Positions 4,804-7,997 of a stretch of DNA of 7,997 nucleotides are shown here, one piece after another. The position numbers and the translations under genes are program-made. Under the pieces are notes generated by a model. The model did not search any database. It saw only the letters and a list, made by a program, of their open reading frames with translations, and had not been told where the DNA came from. Each line of letters begins with the position of its first letter. Within the stretch, counting starts at the first letter, position 1. This DNA is from Chloroflexota bacterium (GTDB taxonomy: Bacteria; Chloroflexota; Anaerolineae; UBA3071): assembly GCA_014383605.1 (NCBI GenBank), contig JACNHM010000157.1, positions 1-7,997 on the forward strand, read 5' to 3'.

Positions 4804-6225
4804 TCAGTCGAAGCGCATGAAGCGCTGGATGGTCTCCACGTATTCCGCCAACGAGGGACGATAAGGGTGGATACGCTGCTTGATGGCGTAGCCCTTCCAC
4901 ACCTTGTAGGCCAACCGGAACAGCCCATTGCGGGGCCGCCGGATCAGCCAGCGCACCAGCGGCAGGAGCCGCGGCCACTCCACGGCGATGGCAAACAGCT
5001 TGTTCAGATTCTCCACCTGGCGCTTCTCCTGCGGGCTGCCAAAGCGCAGGATGGAACGATCCCAGGCCGAGGTGCTGATGTCGTCGAAGCTGCCCTCTAT
5101 CAGTCCCTGCTGCTGGGCGAAGTCACCCAGCGCCGTCCGCGGGTAGGGCTGGTAGAGGAAGGCATTGGCGTAGCCGGGCTGGCAGGCGACGTTCAGTTCC
5201 AACGTGGCCAAATCCGTCTCCAGCGAACCCGTGGGCAAACCCAGCATGTTGGTGGTGATCAGGTGGATGCCCTCTTCGCGGATGATCTGGCTGGCGGCGA
5301 TGATCTGCTGGCGGGACATGCGCCGCTCCAGCAGGTCGTTGCGCAGCCGGTCGTCGGCCGTTTCGATGCCCATGCCCACACTCACGCAGCCCGCTTGCCG
5401 GAGTTGCCGCATCATCTCCCGCGTGACCAGATTGGCGCGCACGTTGCAGAAGAAGGGCAGGCCAACGGCTGCGGGATACTGGCGGCAGAACTCCTCCGTC
5501 CAATCGGCAGGCACGATGAAGGTGTCATCGAGGAAGACCACGAATTCGAGGGGGTAGTCGGCCTTCACCCAGCGCAGTTCCTCCAGCACGTTGTCCACGC
5601 TGCGCCGCCGCACCAGCCGCCCCTTGCCGCGGTACAACTCGTTGAAAGCCTGGTTGAAGCAGTAGGTGCAGTTGTAAGGGCAGCCACGGCCGGTGATGAA
5701 GTGCTTGAGCCGGCTGCGACCGCTGAAGCGGTCTTTCTCGTAGACCAGCCTGCGATCGGGCAGCGGCAGCGCATCCAGGTCACCGATCAGGGGACGTGGG
5801 AGGGTGCGATAGATCTGGCCACCGGCCTTGATCCACCAGTTGGCGATTCCGGACACGGGCTTCCCCCCCTCCAGGGCTTGGACCAGGTCGAGCAGCGCTT
5901 CCTCGCCCTCGCCGCGGCAGACGCCGTCCACCCCCTCTTCCTCGATCATCTCGGGGAAGAAGGTGGCGTGCGGCCCGCCGAAGGCGGAGAAAACGTCCAC
6001 ACGCTCCTTGATGCGGCGGTTCAGCTCCAGATAGGTGCCCTGGGAACCGGTGGTGACGCTGTAGGCGACGACGTGCGGTGCGAACTGCACGGCGAACTGC
6101 ACCGGATCTTCCATCGAGGCCACGGTCAAGGCTACCTCGTGCCCGGCGGCCTTGAGCGCGCTGGACAGGTGCAGGATGCCCTGGGGTTCGTAGTCAATCT
6201 GCTTGAGGGCGAAGAGGATCCTCAC
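4804..6225 (-). CDS. B12-binding-domain radical SAM protein (B12-type fold plus radical SAM core)
   Basis: A 473-residue enzyme of the cobalamin-type radical SAM class. The N-terminal part (about 1-130) has the Rossmann-like B12-binding fold: MRILFALKQ start, GILHLSSALKAAGHEV (16-31) and GGPHATFFPEM (83-93). The radical SAM core follows, with the [4Fe-4S] motif C182-x3-C186-x2-C189 in GRGCPYNCTYCFN, then FLDDTF (231-236), the GMGIET strand (284-289) and a C-terminal region to 473. I do not see the axial-histidine DxHxxG motif; many proteins of this class lack it. Family members methylate unreactive carbons or rearrange lipids, hopanoids, tetrapyrroles or natural products; the substrate cannot be told here. 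The start is GTG 6225; a purine-rich stretch GGGCAGG precedes it. A nearby ATG (6259) is in another frame. The ferredoxin gene 51 bases upstream could supply reducing electrons, and two methyltransferases precede that in the same direction. Confidence 0.88.
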   Translation of the reverse strand: MRILFALKQIDYEPQGILHLSSALKAAGHEVALTVASMEDPVQFAVQFAPHVVAYSVTTGSQGTYLELNRRIKERVDVFSAFGGPHATFFPEMIEEEGVDGVCRGEGEEALLDLVQALEGGKPVSGIANWWIKAGGQIYRTLPRPLIGDLDALPLPDRRLVYEKDRFSGRSRLKHFITGRGCPYNCTYCFNQAFNELYRGKGRLVRRRSVDNVLEELRWVKADYPLEFVVFLDDTFIVPADWTEEFCRQYPAAVGLPFFCNVRANLVTREMMRQLRQAGCVSVGMGIETADDRLRNDLLERRMSRQQIIAASQIIREEGIHLITTNMLGLPTGSLETDLATLELNVACQPGYANAFLYQPYPRTALGDFAQQQGLIEGSFDDISTSAWDRSILRFGSPQEKRQVENLNKLFAIAVEWPRLLPLVRWLIRRPRNGLFRLAYKVWKGYAIKQRIHPYRPSLAEYVETIQRFMRFD

Positions 6226-6276
6226 TCGCCGCCTGCCCTCGTTCTGCGCCAGTATTCATGGATGGGCATGATCTGT

Positions 6277-6765
6277 TCACCCTCCTCGCCGTCGGCGTCG
6301 GTGCCGCTGCCCACCTCCACGGCCATTTCTGGCCACGCCCTGTCCATTGGAAGGCTGCTCGGACACTGTGCGCTCGCTGCTGCGACGCTCCAGTGCATCC
6401 AGCACTGCCGGCACGATGCGCGGAAGCTCCCGGCCCACGTAGACCAGCGCCGCCGCCACTGTTGGCAGCACCTTGGCGTGCCACGGCACGGGGGCCATTT
6501 CGGTTTCCGGCTGCACAGCCAGCTGCGGTACTTGAATGCGGATCACCTCCGGCTCCGGACGCAACGCCGGCAGGCCAACCTCCTCCGCCGGTTCGCTCAC
6601 ACTGAGGATCGCCCCCTCAGGGCAGGCTTCCAAACAAACCTCGCACTCCGTGCACTCCGCCTGGTCAATGGCCGCCACCCCTCTCTGCAGAGCGATGGCG
6701 ACCGCCGGGCAAATCTGGATACAAACCCCACATCCAGTACATCGCTCAACCTGTACATAGATCAC
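6277..6765 (-). CDS. 2[4Fe-4S] ferredoxin-domain protein with long tail and arginine-rich end
   Basis: A 162-residue protein. Residues 1-55 are a bacterial-type ferredoxin with two complete sites: C9-x2-C12-x2-C15-x3-C19-P and C38-x2-C41-x2-C44-x3-C48-P. Standard ferredoxins end near residue 60; here about 105 more residues follow: an acidic and proline-containing linker (56-95), a hydrophobic or amphipathic stretch (about 98-125, VLPTVAAALVYV) and a polar end finishing in RGGGQRHRRRRRGG (149-162). The function of the tail is unknown to me; membrane or nucleic-acid contact are options. The start is GTG 6765: the strong Shine-Dalgarno AAGGAGG (6780-6774) is 8 bases upstream, and the protein then begins MIYVQVERCTGC as in many ferredoxins. 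A longer frame from GTG 6774 would overlap that site. It lies directly before the radical SAM gene and is a plausible electron donor for it. Confidence 0.85.
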   Translation of the reverse strand: MIYVQVERCTGCGVCIQICPAVAIALQRGVAAIDQAECTECEVCLEACPEGAILSVSEPAEEVGLPALRPEPEVIRIQVPQLAVQPETEMAPVPWHAKVLPTVAAALVYVGRELPRIVPAVLDALERRSSERTVSEQPSNGQGVARNGRGGGQRHRRRRRGG

Positions 6766-6773
6766 ATTCAACA

Positions 6774-6780
6774 CCTCCTT
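6774..6780 (-). promoter_or_regulatory. Strong Shine-Dalgarno that sets the ferredoxin start
   Basis: AAGGAGG on the - strand matches the anti-Shine-Dalgarno fully. Its 8-base spacing selects GTG 6765 over the overlapping GTG 6774 and over TTG 6771, which is too close. The ATG at 6767 is out of frame and is followed at once by a stop. Confidence 0.75.
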
Positions 6781-6827
6781 AAGGGCGTTTGCACTTTTTC
6801 ACGGCACGTTACAATAAGGTTCATCTT

Positions 6828-7454
6828 CTATCGCTTTAGGGCCCGGACAAAGAACTGCAGCCCTTTCCCCTGGCCTTTGATCTCACCAAAGCCGGCCTCC
6901 CTCATCAGATCAGCGACTTCCTCGAAGGTGAATTTGAACATGTCCAGGTGGTGAAAGAACCCGAACAGTTTGCGCTTCCAGTCGGAGAGCCAGGCCCGGT
7001 TATAATCCTTGAGGATCAGGCTGCCGCCGGGTTTCAAAACCCGGAATATCTCTGCGAGGCCTTTCTGTGGGTTGTCCCACTCATGAAGTGAGGATTGGGT
7101 AACCACCAGATCCACCGAGTTTGACTCTATCGGTATCTCCTCCGCTATTCCTACCCTCGTCTCAAAATTTGACACCCCCGCTTCATCGGCGTTCTTTCTG
7201 GCTATATTGATCATTTCAGCGGATGGGTCAACTCCGATGATCCTCGCTTGTGGCCAGAGCTTACGGAGCTCAACTGGGAGCAGGCCCGGTCCAGTGCCCA
7301 GGTCCACGATGGTTGCCTCTCCAGGCGAAGGGGCCATGCATGCCGCGATCTTTCTGGCGAAAGGGGCATAAACCATCCAGGAGCTTATTCTCCTCCATCT
7401 GGCGTATCTTTGGGCTCTTCCCTCCTCGTGCCAGGGTTCTTGTTGTGCGGTCAT
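6828..7454 (-). CDS. Class I SAM-dependent methyltransferase
   Basis: A 208-residue methyltransferase of the UbiE/Methyltransf_11 type. Motif I is IVDLGTGPGLLPVEL (49-63); the acidic residue that holds the SAM ribose is D76 in GVDPSAEM; motif II is VDLVVTQSSLHEW (114-126); motif III is LKPGGSLILKDYNR (140-153). The C-terminal part (about 154-208) has aromatic and hydrophobic residues and likely closes over the substrate. No membrane helix or signal is seen. ATG 7454 is preceded by GGAGGGAG and overlaps the stop of the upstream gene as ATGA, which points to translational coupling. The substrate is unknown; a quinone, lipid or small molecule would suit the family. The ferredoxin gene starts 62 bases downstream in the same direction and may belong to the same transcript. 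Confidence 0.9.
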   Translation of the reverse strand: MTAQQEPWHEEGRAQRYARWRRISSWMVYAPFARKIAACMAPSPGEATIVDLGTGPGLLPVELRKLWPQARIIGVDPSAEMINIARKNADEAGVSNFETRVGIAEEIPIESNSVDLVVTQSSLHEWDNPQKGLAEIFRVLKPGGSLILKDYNRAWLSDWKRKLFGFFHHLDMFKFTFEEVADLMREAGFGEIKGQGKGLQFFVRALKR

Positions 7455-7972
7455 CTTTCTCCCTCCATTTTGCCACGTTGTAGCAGCCGTATGACCCCTG
7501 CCAGGACATTCACTCCCGGCACTTTTCGCATGTAGCGTTTGTACTTATCGCCAAACTTCTCGATGCTGGCCTGGTCCGCCTGTGGAACTATCCCCGCGTA
7601 GACCAAAGCCATGGCTGCAATGCCAATCACCGTGATCAGCCAGTGTTGTGCAACGAGGATGAGAAAGAGGCTGAGCAGCATAAAGGACAGGTATTGGGGA
7701 TGCCGGACAACAGCATAAACCCCGCTATCAACGAGGGTCGTTGTATGGGTGTAGTCCTTCTCCTTTGGTGCGCCTCCTTTTTTGCGCAAGGTGATCATGG
7801 GCAGCACGCCAAAGAGGCCCGCGGCTGCCCCGACTATCCACCCCACGATCCTGAGGGCCTGGTAGCCAGCGGGATTGTAGAGAAACAAGCTCAGTATGAT
7901 TTGCGTTATCAGCAGAACAATCCACAGAACCCACGCAGATGACAAGATAAAGCCTTTCAGGTGTTTCATCAT
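7451..7972 (-). CDS. Membrane methyltransferase-like protein, isoprenylcysteine methyltransferase (ICMT/PEMT) family
   Basis: A 173-residue membrane protein with about four helices (roughly 8-31, 40-62, 94-109, 112-130). The family's SAM-binding signature is visible as GVYAVVRHPQYLSF (84-97) with RHPQY at 90-94, followed by the C-terminal E138..F140..Y144..Y147 stretch ending in KVP (150-152). Members of this family methylate isoprenylcysteine carboxyls, phospholipid head groups or other membrane-bound acceptors; in bacteria most are of unknown substrate. Two ATG codons stand in tandem (7972 and 7969); GAGAAGGAA (7988-7980) serves the first with 7-base spacing, so 7972 is used. The end overlaps the next gene by four bases (ATGA), so the two are probably translated together and may modify related substrates. 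The region upstream is cut by the window edge, so whether this is the first gene of the operon is unknown. Confidence 0.85.
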   Translation of the reverse strand: MMKHLKGFILSSAWVLWIVLLITQIILSLFLYNPAGYQALRIVGWIVGAAAGLFGVLPMITLRKKGGAPKEKDYTHTTTLVDSGVYAVVRHPQYLSFMLLSLFLILVAQHWLITVIGIAAMALVYAGIVPQADQASIEKFGDKYKRYMRKVPGVNVLAGVIRLLQRGKMEGER

Positions 7973-7997
7973 TATTTGGTTCCTTCTCTCGCTGGAT

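Noticed and set aside
6766..6827. Promoter before the ferredoxin gene
   Set aside because: Only weak hexamer-like sequences (such as TTGTAA) are seen on the - strand with no acceptable partner, so co-transcription from upstream is equally likely.
4651..6954. 767-residue open frame on the + strand
   Set aside because: It is antisense to the radical SAM and ferredoxin genes, which have clear motifs. Its translation is a His/Gln/Arg/Pro-rich mix with no recognisable domain, as expected from the opposite strand of GC-rich genes.

Overview
The window reads as part of a GC-rich (about 60% or more, judged by eye) bacterial chromosome from an organism with an anaerobic or redox-flexible lifestyle. 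The evidence is three iron-sulfur or flavin electron-transfer proteins, a radical SAM enzyme and a membrane kinase with a quinone-type redox motif. The short tandem, inverted intergenic repeats and the REP-like palindromes remind me of Chloroflexota (Anaerolineae-like) genomes. That placement comes from memory of such genomes and is tentative; no phylogenetic marker is present.

Left part, + strand (1-2632): the 3' end of a PIN-domain (VapC-type) toxin gene is followed by three genes that look like one transcription unit. They encode a two-[4Fe-4S] protein of the HydB/AsrA family, an FAD/NAD(P)-binding [2Fe-2S] protein of the HydG/AsrB family, and a stand-alone cyclic-nucleotide-binding-domain protein without a DNA-binding domain. 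The first two form the usual NAD(P)H-oxidising electron-input module of sulfhydrogenases and anaerobic sulfite reductases. No catalytic subunit (NiFe hydrogenase or siroheme reductase) is next to them here.

Middle part, - strand (2725-4715): a two-component pair is transcribed from a consensus sigma70-type promoter (TTGACA, 18 bp, TATAAT). The single-domain response regulator comes first, then a six-helix membrane histidine kinase carrying GGVENPC, which resembles the RegB/PrrB quinone-sensing motif GGxxNPF. This unit converges on the redox operon, so a redox-sensing role is attractive but inferred.

Right part, - strand (4804-7972): four genes run in one direction. They encode a membrane isoprenylcysteine-methyltransferase-like protein, a class I SAM methyltransferase (ATGA overlap with the previous gene), a 2[4Fe-4S] ferredoxin with a long tail ending in an arginine cluster, and a B12-binding-type radical SAM enzyme. 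The ferredoxin is a plausible electron donor for the radical SAM enzyme. The two methyltransferase genes look somewhat less GC-rich than the rest.

The most unusual non-coding content is a set of four structured repeats in the gaps of the left half. Two are arrays of 8-bp units arranged as an inverted pair (1159-1242 and 4136-4242), both inside putative operons. One is a 52-bp nested palindrome whose two hairpin loops are complementary (2088-2139). One is a double hairpin between convergent genes (2640-2716). No RNA gene, CRISPR array, insertion sequence or replication origin was seen. No gene-free stretch exceeds 300 bases.
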